The position numbers and the translations under genes are program-made. Shown here in pieces: positions 8,902-18,600 of a stretch of DNA of 64,000 bases. A model generated the notes under the pieces. The model had not been told where the DNA came from. It did no database searches and saw only the letters and a program-made list of their open reading frames with translations. Positions within the stretch are counted from its first letter, which is position 1; every line of letters begins with the position of its first letter. The DNA is taken from NCBI RefSeq assembly GCF_018760735.1, contig NZ_JAHHZN010000023.1:1-64000 (forward strand), in the 5' to 3' direction. This DNA is from Hymenobacter piscis (lineage in GTDB: Bacteria; Bacteroidota; Bacteroidia; Cytophagales; Hymenobacteraceae).

Positions 8902-9815
8902 AGCTCAGGCATAATGAGATTGCAAAGGTGAGCGTCGGCCGCCTTTGTCAGCTGTTTGGGGTAAGCCGACAAGCGTTTCACCAGCGCGAACACTACACGC
9001 AACGTTCGATTAGCCAATCGATGCTCGTGTTGGATGTGGTCGTGGCGTTGCGGAAGGAGATTCCGGGTCTAGGAACGCGGAAGCTGTATTTGCTGCTTCA
9101 GGAGCCACTCGCCAAGAGTGGCATTCATATGGGCCGGGATAAATTGCACCGCTTGCTGCAAGACCATGGACTAACCCTGCGGCAAAAGCGGCAATCGCCC
9201 AAGACCACGAACTCAAACCACAACTTTCATAAATACCCTAACTTACTGTTAGACAAGCTTATTTCGGCTCCCAACCAAGTATGGGTCTGCGATATCACCT
9301 ATCTGTGTATTGCACTAGGTTTCGGCTACTTATCTCTCATCACGGATGCCTACTCCAAACTGATTGTGGGCTATTGTCTGTATCCATTGTTAACCAATGA
9401 AGGGTGCTTGAAGGCATTGGACATGGCCTTGACGCAGGAACGGCCCCCCGGAGCGGAACTGATTCACCATTCCGATCGAGGCAGTCAATACGGCAGCTTT
9501 CACTACATCCACAAGTTGAAAGAAGCGGGAATCGCAATCAGTATGACGCAGCACGGCGATCCGTATGAAAATGCCATTGCCGAACGCGTGAATGGCATTC
9601 TAAAAACAGATTTTCGGCTAAGTCGCGTCTTTCACAGCTTTACAGAAGCGGCACAAGCCGTGAAAGAAAGCATTCATAACTACAACCATCTGCGGCCGCA
9701 TATGAGCTGCGGCTATTTAACGCCGGCGGCAGCTCATACCAGCGATCAACCTTTGAAAAAACATTGGAAGCCGAAGGTGTATAACACACCAAGATCCTCT
9801 TCGAAATCGAGCTAA
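8895..9815 (+). CDS. IS3-family transposase OrfB (DDE catalytic subunit)
   Basis: A 306-residue integrase-type transposase. The first 100 residues hold the OrfB helix-turn-helix (SVGRLCQLFGVSRQAFHQRE). The rve/DDE core shows the first Asp in VWVCDITYL, the second in HHSDRGSQYGS and the Glu in ENAIAERVNGILK. The C-terminus reads HNYNHLRPHMSCGYLTPA, as expected for the family. The frame opens at GTG 8895 inside the end of OrfA. The protein looks full length and intact, so the element may still be active. Confidence 0.9.
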   Translation: MLKLRHNEIAKVSVGRLCQLFGVSRQAFHQREHYTQRSISQSMLVLDVVVALRKEIPGLGTRKLYLLLQEPLAKSGIHMGRDKLHRLLQDHGLTLRQKRQSPKTTNSNHNFHKYPNLLLDKLISAPNQVWVCDITYLCIALGFGYLSLITDAYSKLIVGYCLYPLLTNEGCLKALDMALTQERPPGAELIHHSDRGSQYGSFHYIHKLKEAGIAISMTQHGDPYENAIAERVNGILKTDFRLSRVFHSFTEAAQAVKESIHNYNHLRPHMSCGYLTPAAAHTSDQPLKKHWKPKVYNTPRSSSKSS

Positions 9816-9861
9816 TTTTCTTATCTATAACTGTCAACAAAATTTCAGGATCGGACAACGG

Positions 9862-10149
9862 TCAACTTTTTTCAGGACGAGTCAAACTAACAAAGTGGAT
9901 GCCTTTGTCCTGAAAACCCGTCACCAACGTGACCAGGTCTTTGAGTGAGCGGCCCAACCGGTCCAGCTTCCAGACCACGAGCGTGTCGCCCGCCCGCAGG
10001 CGGGTCAGCAGGTGTTGTAGCGCCGGCCGCTCTTTGGCGGACGATACCTTCTCCTGCGCGACTTCTTGGCAGCCGTAGGCCTGCAAGGCATCGGTTTGCA
10101 GGTGCAGTTGTTGGTCGGGGGTGCTGACGCGGGCGTAGCCGAAAATCAC
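9862..10149 (-). pseudogene. Serine resolvase/invertase truncated by the IS
   Basis: The N-terminal catalytic domain of a small serine recombinase: MIFGYARVSTPDQ with the nucleophile Ser9, then KERPALQHLLTRLRAGDTLVVWKLDRLGRSL. Native sequence ends after GIHFVSLT at about base 9885, where the IS right end begins; the last few residues (RPEKS) come from IS DNA. The arm region and DNA-binding helix-turn-helix are gone, so it should be inactive. It belonged to the plasmid's mobile or multimer-resolution equipment. Confidence 0.85.
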
Positions 10150-10331
10150 AGGCGTTATTCTAAAAAAGTCAAGAGTCGCGAAGATAACGAGTCGTTGATT
10201 TATGAGAACAACATATGAGACATTTATTGCCCAGCTTCAGCCGCCATCCAGCAGGAGCGTTCGGTGAAGCGGAAATACGCCCGTTTCCTGAGACACCCCC
10301 GACCCGCCAAAATCCGACCTCGGGGCCCTAA

Positions 10332-10598
10332 CGGGAATTTCTGTTCTTACTCTTGCGCTACCCCGATAAGGGCGGGGTATTGCGCGGCGTCAGCTTTGCA
10401 ACGGAAGGGGTAGCCCTCCGGGGCCAGGAAGTAGGCTACAAAGGGGCGCAACTGCGGGAGGCCCTGACGGCACCGGTGGAGCCGGCTATGGAGCCGGCGG
10501 TTGAGCAGAAGGATCGTCCCGGGGTATCGACCGCGCTGCCTCAGCCGGCGCCGCCTGTACGGCCGAAGCAAACCCGCCGGAAGGGGCGTAGGCAGTAG
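10332..10598 (+). pseudogene. C-terminal fragment, possibly of a mobilisation relaxase
   Basis: The frame is open from just after TAA 10329-10331 to TAG 10596-10598 and has no good start. It reads LLRYPDKGGVLRGVSF then EGVALRGQEVGYKGAQL and a proline/lysine-rich tail. The GVSF...GVALRGQEVGY pattern resembles the ends of Bacteroidota plasmid relaxases, and the next frame downstream is a MobC fragment, which is the usual gene order. The identification is tentative. The 180 bases before it, back to the resolvase start, contain no convincing gene. Confidence 0.35.
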
Positions 10599-10730
10599 AC
10601 AGGGCAGGGGGTGTCACCCTTCGTGTGCTGAGCGTGCACCTCACCGCTGACTTTCGGCCGCTCGTCAAGTAATCCGTGCCAGAGGTAAGGCGGGGCGGTA
10701 AGTTGCTTGATTCACCAAGTGGTTCAAGCG

Positions 10731-11279
10731 ATGGAAGACGAAAAGGGGTTACGGAAAATCATGGAGTTTATGCGCCTGCTGGCCATCGGGCTGCTGGCCG
10801 TAAACATCTACTACTACTGCTTTGGCTATTTCCGCTCTCTGGGCTGGACGGCGGGCGTGGTAGAGCACCTGCTGGAGAGCTTCACGCGCAATACGTTTCT
10901 GTTCAAAGCCAGCTGGGTGAGCAAGAGCCTGGCCGTGGTATTCCTGCTGCTCAGCTGTCTGGGTACGCGCGGGCGCGCTAACCAGGAGCTTAAAGGTCGG
11001 ACGGTGGCGGGCTCCGCCGCGCTGGGGTTGGTGCTGCTTTTTGGGTCTGATGCGGTGCGCAGCCTGACGCTGGGGCTCATCGTTCACGCCGACCGCGGCA
11101 GCCAGTACACCAGCGCAGCGTGCCGCGCCCGCATCGCCCAAGCCGGGGCCCTGCCCAGCTCCAGCCGGCTTGGTAACCCGTACGATAACGCCCAGGCGGA
11201 GGCTGGCTGGGGCACGCTCAAAACCGAACTGCTGCCCCACGGTACCGCCTTTGCCTCGCTCGAAGAAGCCCGCTTGTAA
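10731..11279 (+). pseudogene. MobC/TraG-type coupling protein N-terminus fused in frame to an IS3 transposase tail
   Basis: From ATG 10731 the frame reads MEDEKGLRKIMEFMRLLAIG, then NIYYYCFGYF and two more membrane segments. This is the YWFCY-type N-terminus of Bacteroidota conjugation coupling proteins (MobC/TraG). Near 11070 it passes without a frameshift into GLIVHADRGSQYTS and GNPYDNAQAEAGWGTLKTE, the last part of an IS3 OrfB, and stops at TAA 11277-11279. The coupling ATPase domain is missing. The result is a chimera of a membrane anchor and half a DDE domain, presumably non-functional. Confidence 0.75.
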
Positions 11280-11412
11280 GTGGCCCACTACCTCGACATG
11301 TACTTCAACCTCGACCGCCGCCACTCCGCCCTGGGCTACCGCTCGCCCCAGCAATTTGAACACGACCTAAAAATCAGCCTACATTAGCTCACTGTCCGTT
11401 TTAACTGAACCA
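11070..11412 (+). mobile_element. Right-end remnant of an IS3 element
   Basis: The end of an OrfB (second catalytic Asp in HADRGSQ, catalytic Glu region NPYDNAQAE) is interrupted by TAA 11277-11279. It then continues in frame as VAHYLDMYFNLDRRHSALGY to TAG 11385-11387. A terminal-repeat-like sequence, ctgtccgttttaactgaacc, lies at 11392-11412. Its reverse complement matches the candidate left end at 3834-3854 in about 16 of 21 positions, so this may be the other half of the element whose OrfA lies at 3880-4197. Confidence 0.7.
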
Positions 11413-11466
11413 TCCCAGGGACATGCGGTATCGGTAGACCTTCCGCTGGCAGTGGTTTATAGCTGA

Positions 11467-11766
11467 TTGACAGCATCTGCCCCACACTTTTTGATGCTCT
11501 CCAACCTGGAGGCCAGCCATTTGCGTTGTCGGTATAAGCTGCGTAAGCTAATTACCTTAGTCAGTTTAGCCTACGCCTTATGCCTGAGTGTGGGCACAGT
11601 GGTCCACGCCAAACGTGCTCCGATTAAACGCAAAAATCATGGCTATCGGGCCACCAGCTTAAGCCGTCACGGCCTCAATATTTTGCGCCAACTCACCCGT
11701 CCCGTCATGAGTTCGCACGAACCGATGGCCAAGCTGGTGGATGCCTTACTGCGCTGTATTAGTTGA
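11467..11766 (+). pseudogene. IS4-family transposase C-terminal remnant
   Basis: The frame gives LEASHLRCRYKLRKLITLVS followed by LAYALCLSVGTVVHAKRAPIK and RHGLNILRQLTRP, the conserved last 80 residues of IS4-type DDE transposases (the tail after the YREK region). The catalytic part is absent and the segment before LEASHL is degenerate. The nominal start at 11467 is TTG and is not a true start. It marks another mobile element destroyed in this stretch. Confidence 0.7.
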
Positions 11767-11885
11767 AAAGTCGCTCGCTATCAGTTAACTAAAATAGTAG
11801 GGTAGAGTACACATCTCGTTGTGCTTGTAACAGAAGTCAAGTACAATTCCTATTTTACTACTGCAAATACGGGTTCGTTTCGCAG

Positions 11886-14867
11886 CTACTGTAGCAGCAG
11901 TCGAACTGCTTTGGCATTGGATTCCAGTTCTACGATATAACTGCCGCGAGGCAATGCGGACAAATTAAGATTTGCTGCTCCGCTAATGCTTGGCAGTACG
12001 CGGCCTTGCCAGACCAGCCGACCAAGTAAGTCGTGTATCCTCACGTTCGTAGGGCGAGTAGAGATTCCTTGAATAGTAAATTTACCTTGAGTCGGATTCG
12101 GATATACAGTGAACGAAGCTGAGGCAGAGGGCGCCGTGGCTAACGTAGTTGCTGTGGCCATGACAGTAAAATCCCGAAGCTGATCGGCTACCCTGCGCGC
12201 GCATGGATCTGGCACAGCTGTTAATTGCACTGGGAAATTATAATCGGCGCAGAGTACGCGAAGCCGTAATGGTCGATTAAGTGGCGTTTGAGGGGGCAAC
12301 GTGATGCTACGTGGAGAGCCACCAGATTGCAATCCATTAAATAATAATTCAGTAGCAGTGTCAAACCGACCGTCTTCGTTTACATCCAGCCAGATAAATC
12401 CTGGCATGTTATTGCCACCGTATCGATTGGTCAGCGTTACCGAGTAAGACACGTTGCGAGCTAGTACAATTGGTGCACGGGTGCACGTCTCGTCTAAATA
12501 ACCTATTGCATTAGTGGGCTGGCTGTACGATAGAACCGAACTGATTATCAGGGAGTCGATAGCGCGCCCCCCCTCGGTCAATCCTGCTTGAGGCAGGCAG
12601 GCAGCCGGTTGTGGACCACTACCTACCCCGGTGACCGCAACGTACCCGGTGCGCGTGGCCGTATTCGTACCAAAGCGGTTACGCGCCGTGAGCGATACGG
12701 TGTAGGTGCCGGGCACGGTGTAGGTGTGACGTGGGTGCTGAGTGGTGGCCGACGTGCCATCACCAAAATTCCAACGCCAACTGGTGGGGCCGGCATAAGT
12801 CGTATCACGGAACTGCACCGTGCCGCTACACGAGTTAGCAAGGTCAGCGGTGAAGCCAACCAGCGGCAACGTAGCTACGGGCAGGACTACTACGGTGTAG
12901 TCTTCAGTCGAGCCCACAAAAAAGGCAGGCGTACAGGTGTCGGCGTATTCGGTGCCGAAGCTGCGGTAGCGCTGGATAGCTACCCGCAGCCGCGTGGCGC
13001 CCACTTTTGCACCCGGTGGAATGCGTACTACGAACTCGTGTAACGTTAAGCTGGGAGCGGTGCCTAGAATTTCAGCGCGAGTGAAGAACCCATCTTGGTT
13101 TGCGTCCAGCCATATCGTGACGTTCACCCACGGTCCGGGGCCGGCGAACGAAAAGGGCAACGATTCAGCCTGGAAGTTGTAGGTCCGTCCGGCCTGCAAG
13201 GCAGTGTGCTGGGCAGTGAAATCAAAGTACCCCCGCCCAGCTCCGCGAAACGCTGTATTGTTTAATGTTCCAAGCGAAACTCGGGTGAAATACGCCGGGC
13301 TGTCGGAGTTAGAGAGCCCGGAGGGTGTGCAATACGCCGGGCAGGCTTCCGCCACCACCACCGGGCGCCACGTTGTGTCTCGGCCGAAGGCATTTTCAGC
13401 TATCATGCGCACATCGTAGGTGCCGGGACGAGTGTACGTATGAGCGGGTGGCGAGGACAGAGTGCTGGTGGTGCCATCGCCAAAATCCCAGCGGTAAGCT
13501 GTGGCACCACCGGTTGTTTGGTTGGTAAACGTCACCTGAACTGCACCACAGGTAGCTGGGTGCTGCACGGTAAAGGCCGCAGCGGGCGCTGCCATGTTGC
13601 GTCGTACCACAACGCTGTAGTCTTCCGCTTGGCCGTGTTGCACTGGGGTACAAGAACCAGCAGTGGGACTACCCGGAGAGTCGGCTACAATCCGTAAACG
13701 AAGGGCACGGTCGTAAACGAGACCGGTCATGGAGGTAGAGATGTTGAGCGGAATCACAGGGTTGCGCACACTCAACCCTTGGTAAAGCAACTCGCCGGGG
13801 CCGGTCAGTTGCCCGTCGTCGTTTATATCCAGGTATACGCGCACATCCTGCGCATTAAGGCCAGTTGTCAGGTGTAACGTGTCGGGCCTTTCTGCTGTAA
13901 GTGTGGCACGCCAGGCACAGCTAAAGTCTTCATAACCGGCCTGCGCGTCGGCGGAGCGGTGGTCCAACCCCGCCAGTCGGACGCGCGTCAAACCGTACCC
14001 GCAACAATAGGCGGCTGTAGCGGGGGCGCAGGCAGCCGCCCGCGGCCCATCGGCTCGCACCGTGATATATCCGTTGCGGATGAGCGAGTCGCAGCCGCTG
14101 GAGTTGCAGGCCCGTAGACTGACCACGTAGGTGCCGGGTTGAGCATAGGTGTGCTGCGGGTGTTGCTGGGTGCTGATTGCGCCGTCTCCAAAGCGCCAAT
14201 GCCATTGCGTCGGCGTGTTAAGCGTTTGGTCGCGGAAAGCGACGCTTGCCCCGCAACTAATCGAGTCTAGGGCTGCGAATCGCACCTGCGGCCGTAGCGA
14301 GGCAGTAGCTGAAACCACTACGCGGTAATCTTCTGTCTGCGAATACTGCGGCGTGGAGCAGGCGGTAGGCACAGGTGCATTGGCGTAGTCGGCAGCAATG
14401 CGTAGCCGTAAAGCCGCGCCTACGGGAGCCGTAGCAGGCACAGCGAAGGTCGCTGTATGCTGGCGGGCCGGGCCGGAACTAAGTACGAGTTCATCCGGCG
14501 TAAAGCTGCCATCGCGGTTGTAATCAATCCAAGCCCGCACGGCCTCATCGGCACTTGGGCTGGTGCGTACCACGAGCTGAAAGCTGCCGCCGCGCACGAG
14601 CCGGGCGGCCCGGGCGCGGCAGCTGTAATCCTGATAGCCGTCGACTGCTCCATTAGTTACGGTATCTAACTCGCCTAATTTTACTCTATAAATGCCCATA
14701 CCAAATGATAAGTTAGACGCCGAAGCGTCATTAGGCTGACATGCGAGTATGGGCAAGCATTGAGATTTCCCCTCTGAGACTGTGAACAGCCAGAAAAGTA
14801 ACATAACATGCCGAATCAATCGCTTGAAGAAATTATTTTTGAAACGATGTAAAGCTATGTGCGTCAT
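11886..14867 (-). CDS. GEVED/PKD repeat protein exported by type IX secretion
   Basis: A 993-residue secreted protein with an N-terminal signal (hydrophobic residues about 20-33, MLLFWLFTVSEGKSQ). It alternates GEVED and PKD domains: GEVED about 80-190, PKD about 200-275 (WHWRFGDG...HTYAQPGTYVV), GEVED about 285-400, PKD about 410-490 (YRWDFGDGTT), GEVED about 495-640, PKD about 655-735 (WRWNFGDGTS), and a fourth GEVED-like unit to about 890. The C-terminal 80 residues are a type A T9SS sorting domain (FTVYPNPTQGKFTIQG, LPRGSYIVEL). Such proteins are cell-surface adhesins or scaffolds; no enzyme domain is visible. It stands alone, downstream of the RHS locus with a 160-base palindromic element between. 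Confidence 0.88.
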   Translation of the reverse strand: MTHIALHRFKNNFFKRLIRHVMLLFWLFTVSEGKSQCLPILACQPNDASASNLSFGMGIYRVKLGELDTVTNGAVDGYQDYSCRARAARLVRGGSFQLVVRTSPSADEAVRAWIDYNRDGSFTPDELVLSSGPARQHTATFAVPATAPVGAALRLRIAADYANAPVPTACSTPQYSQTEDYRVVVSATASLRPQVRFAALDSISCGASVAFRDQTLNTPTQWHWRFGDGAISTQQHPQHTYAQPGTYVVSLRACNSSGCDSLIRNGYITVRADGPRAAACAPATAAYCCGYGLTRVRLAGLDHRSADAQAGYEDFSCAWRATLTAERPDTLHLTTGLNAQDVRVYLDINDDGQLTGPGELLYQGLSVRNPVIPLNISTSMTGLVYDRALRLRIVADSPGSPTAGSCTPVQHGQAEDYSVVVRRNMAAPAAAFTVQHPATCGAVQVTFTNQTTGGATAYRWDFGDGTTSTLSSPPAHTYTRPGTYDVRMIAENAFGRDTTWRPVVVAEACPAYCTPSGLSNSDSPAYFTRVSLGTLNNTAFRGAGRGYFDFTAQHTALQAGRTYNFQAESLPFSFAGPGPWVNVTIWLDANQDGFFTRAEILGTAPSLTLHEFVVRIPPGAKVGATRLRVAIQRYRSFGTEYADTCTPAFFVGSTEDYTVVVLPVATLPLVGFTADLANSCSGTVQFRDTTYAGPTSWRWNFGDGTSATTQHPRHTYTVPGTYTVSLTARNRFGTNTATRTGYVAVTGVGSGPQPAACLPQAGLTEGGRAIDSLIISSVLSYSQPTNAIGYLDETCTRAPIVLARNVSYSVTLTNRYGGNNMPGFIWLDVNEDGRFDTATELLFNGLQSGGSPRSITLPPQTPLNRPLRLRVLCADYNFPVQLTAVPDPCARRVADQLRDFTVMATATTLATAPSASASFTVYPNPTQGKFTIQGISTRPTNVRIHDLLGRLVWQGRVLPSISGAANLNLSALPRGSYIVELESNAKAVRLLLQ

Positions 14868-14976
14868 AGTTGGTGTTTCTACATAATTTGCTCTTTCTAG
14901 CGCGACAAGTAGTCAAAGAACAAAAAAATTTAATCGAAAAATAGTCTATCAATGCATTTTTGATGTATTCAGAAGA

Positions 14977-15136
14977 ATTTATATAGGACTTGCGCAGTTG
15001 AAATTTGCAAAGTGGCTCTAAAGCATTGAAAGCAACTTTTGCTTCTTTATTTCATCTAAAGCGAAGGTGGAAAAATAGCTATCATGCGCTGGAATCAAAG
15101 CTGAAATTTCAACTGCGTAATTCCCATTATATAAAT
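14977..15136. repeat. 160-bp MITE-like element with about 30-bp inverted ends
   Basis: The left end (14977-15006) reads atttatata gga ctt g cgcagttgaaattt. The right end (15104-15136), reverse complemented, reads atttatata atg gga att a cgcagttgaaattt. They agree over about 28 positions with one 3-base gap; the inner 14 bases (cgcagttgaaattt) are perfect. The 97 bases between hold no gene. It abuts the stop codon of the gene at 15137 and precedes the T9SS protein gene, so it may be a non-autonomous transposon remnant, a large terminator hairpin, or both. Confidence 0.55.
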
Positions 15137-15589
15137 TTATTTTCTGTAATATAGGACAGGTGTAACTGTGTAGCATATTGTGTTTTCTTTAAATACCCCT
15201 GAACTACACGCTTGTTTATGTAATTCAGGAAGTTTATTAAATTTTTTTGATATTATTTTTTTCACCTTTTTAGGGGAAAAAAAATCGTAAGAACTGCTAG
15301 AAATCATTATAAGTTCAATATAGTTGCAATTGTCCATTAATTCTACTAATGCTGTTTCAAATCCAACAGCTTTAAACCAAATATTTTTTGTATATATTGG
15401 TATTTCAACTTTAAAATTGCCATTTAAATCTGTCTTTCCTATCTCGACTGTATCATTAATTAAAATAAAGGAATATGACAAAGGTGCTAGACTTTCATCT
15501 ACTAGAATGCCCTTAACTGTTTTGTTCTGAGCGCAAATTTCATTTGTTAAAAAAATGAAAGCAAAGCAGGTAAGTATTATCTTATTCAT
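15137..15589 (-). CDS. Small secreted carboxypeptidase-regulatory-like protein behind the RHS toxin
   Basis: A 150-residue protein with a signal peptide (MNKIILTCFAFIFLTNEICAQ) followed by a CarboxypepD_reg-like beta-sandwich: VKGILVDESLAPLSYSFILI, then DLNGNFKVEIP. The last 50 residues are lysine-rich with two cysteines and are unrecognised. It starts 23 bases after the JAB-tipped RHS gene on the same strand and shares that gene end's low GC content. By position it is a candidate immunity protein or a companion exchanged with the toxin tip; by fold it could simply be an envelope protein. Confidence 0.65.
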   Translation of the reverse strand: MNKIILTCFAFIFLTNEICAQNKTVKGILVDESLAPLSYSFILINDTVEIGKTDLNGNFKVEIPIYTKNIWFKAVGFETALVELMDNCNYIELIMISSSSYDFFSPKKVKKIISKKFNKLPELHKQACSSGVFKENTICYTVTPVLYYRK

Positions 15590-15612
15590 TTTATTGTGCT
15601 TTCTGTTTGTGT

Positions 15613-18600
15613 TTACTTTCGAGGTCTGTACTCATGAGTATAATCATATTCTTGTGGTGTTGCTTGCCCTAGGGCTCTATACAATATGATGAAACTTGCG
15701 TTAGGAATTCCTGGCTTATCTCTTTGCATGCCACTCACGTCATTCGACATATTCGGCGCAGATGCAGTTGACCCCAACTTTCCATCAGGATGAGTATGAA
15801 ATTCTTGTAATACATTGTAATAAGAGAATTCGCCTTCATATTTTTTATGAAGTTCACCAAGGCCTCCATATGATTTGGTATTTGTATTATTCATATATTT
15901 TCCTAAAAGCATATCTGTGACTTTACCATTGCCACTAGATGAATACGAAAAACCTTTTATTTCTACCCCAACATATTCTGAAAGTTTTAAAGCAAAAGAC
16001 TTCACTCCTTCTACTGAGGGTTGATTTTTCCCTCCTGTTTCAATTATATTATCCTTATTTCTAAAGTTTTGTCCATCTTTAAGTATGCCCTGCTCTATTC
16101 CACTAACTGCAACTTTAAAATCTCCGTTTTTTCTTTTCAGGATTTCACCATCCTTGTTAGTTCTTAATATTCTATCAGGTTCATTATTTATTTCACCTAC
16201 TTGTTTAACCTCACCTGTCCTCTTATTAAACGTAAAATCAGTTAGCCCATTTGGGTCAAATCTGTTTATGGGATTATTTTGCACAAAATTATAAGGCGTT
16301 AGCCATTCTCGTTTCTCTGTCATTGGATCTACCACATGCCATCGTCCTAATTGCGCATCGTACATTCGGGCGCCATAATCGAGCCAATTAAGTCCAAAGT
16401 CCTCTTGCTTTTCTTTACCATTATACTGAAACCGGCTATTTGGAACACCATCCGTTTCAATTCCCACTAAATTAAGTCCCCACGGATCGTAATGGTTTTC
16501 CTGAAATGTTACGGGATCCACTGGGCGTAAGGCTAAATCGTCAAAGTAAGCTGGGGTACCACTCTCGTTGATTAACGATACACGTACGTAGCCCGCACTA
16601 TCTGCTTTTACTCCGGCTTCTAAATGTTGCCATTCCTCCGTAGCAATTCGTTGCAGGGGGCGGTGTATCACCTTCACTAATTGGCTATCCTGGTCAAATA
16701 GTTCGTACCGCAGGAAGGCGTTGGGTAACTCGCTCCGACGCGGTTTCAGGAGTTGCGGCACTATTGCCAGCGAAAGACCAACATAGGGAAATGCCCGCTT
16801 CAGGGATGATTTATTGGCTTCCGGTAAGCTGGGGTGAGCCGCCACCTGTGAACCCGCTGCCAAGGCGCTGGTACGCAACAGTGCGCCGACCGGCGTCTTG
16901 TCGTAACGCCCATACACGTCCGCGGTGACGCTATCGCCAGGCTGCACGTTTAGGGTAATGCTGGGCCCTACGCGCCGGCCTTCAGCCGCTGATAGCCGGG
17001 CCACGTAGCGGCCCGTGCGGGCTTGTTGTGCATCCTGCTGCCGAGTTTCGGCAATGTGTTCGAAATCATGCTCTTCCTGTTCGGCATTGCTTGGCTCCAT
17101 GCCTGCCGTGATTTGCGTTTCGTTGCCGCTCGGGTCGTTGGAATCGCGGAAAGCGAAACGTAAGTTGCCGAGGTGATCCTTTAAGTGGTACTCATACTTC
17201 CACTTAAGGCGAGTGGCGTTGGGCTGATAAATGACCCGTCCTTCGGCTGTAGAGGCGAAAGAAGGCACGCCCTGCTCGTACACAAATGTACCGGTATAGT
17301 CCGTTGTGTTGGTCAACGCATTATTGGTGTACACGCGCTTTTGCAGCTTCACGCCGCCAGCTGTATACGTATACTCGATGCGGTTGCCGTTTGGAGTGCT
17401 AACGCTGCCAAACTCTATTTTCTCCGGCAGGTTTAGAATGTTGTAAGTAATCCGGTAAATGCCTTTGTTGAGGTCTTGTTCCAGGTTACCGTTGGCATCA
17501 TATCCGAACTCCGCTTGTCCGCTGCTGCCGTAGCGCACGTTATTATCTTCAAAATCGTGGGTTGCTGCCGTTACTTGGGTATCATCAACGCTTTGCAATC
17601 GGTTGCTCAGCTTACCAGTGGCGTCACGGTAACTATAATTCAGCGCGTCAAGGTCGCCGTACTGCGTTGCGTTGCCGGGGGCGCTAACTAACCCTTTACG
17701 CTGCAATTCCAGGATGTTACCGTTGGCGTCGTAGCGTACCAAGGGAATGGTGTAATTGGTATTGTGAATGTCCCAGCGGCTCTCCGAGCGTATCGGATCG
17801 TATTCGTGCGTGCGATACTGGGCCTCCGTAATACGCTTAAATTGGTCGTATTTGTAACTATAGCCGCGCAAGGTTTGGCCAGTGGCCGTATTTCCGGTAC
17901 GCCACATTACTTCCGAAATATTGCCATCGAATTGCGCCACACTGGATGGCAGGTTGTGGTTGGCGTTGTACATCAACTCCATACCGAATAGATCGGGATC
18001 GGTTTTAGTTAAATCGTCCTCGTTCGGGTCGGCATCGTTGAACCGATTATTTGGATCGTTGGACAAGTTCCGATTATTAATGTTCGTCAGCCAGCCGCGA
18101 ATATTATAGCGGTAGTCTACTGATTGGAGGAAATTGATGCCTTGGTCGGTACTGTGTAGCTTCTTATCTACCAGTTGCCCCAGCCTATTGTATTCATTAC
18201 GAGCCAGTATAATCATGCCTTGCCCGTCAGTATTCTGTCTTACTTCCTCCAGCCGGCTCATATGGTCGTAGGAGTATTCCGTGCGAATAGTACGCGTTAG
18301 CCCACCGCGCGTATGGTCTAATACCGACGCGACCACATTGCCTATAAAATCGTACGTGGTAGTCACACGTTCAGTGCCACCAACTCCGTTGGAACTGATC
18401 GTCTGTAAGGGCCGAAAATCCGGATCGTGATACGTTTTGCTAAGCAACCAGCCACTGGCGGAGCCATTGCTGAGTTGCCGCTGTTTGTTGCCTGTCACCA
18501 GCCCACGGGTGGCCACGGCTCGATCTCCAGAGCCAGTAAAGTTCAGAGATGGATTTGCTAAAGCGTTGTAGTTATGATCGTCGTAGTAGGTAACGGTAAG

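Larger units (their letters stand above)
8474..9884 (+). mobile_element. IS3-family insertion sequence with complete OrfA and OrfB
   Basis: About 1411 bases with imperfect terminal inverted repeats. The left end reads tgtcttgtactggaataagt from 8474; the reverse complement of the right end reads tgactcgtcctgaaaaaagt up to 9884, and they stay similar for about 28 bases (both continue tgac). Two overlapping frames fill the element. The flanks do not show a 3-4 bp duplication (aag on the left, aac on the right), and each flank is a different truncated gene, so this is not a simple insertion. Confidence 0.85.

Noticed and set aside
10749..11363. 204-codon minus-strand frame opposite the MobC-transposase chimera
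   Set aside because: The plus strand shows recognisable MobC and IS3 OrfB sequence; the minus frame is a shadow.
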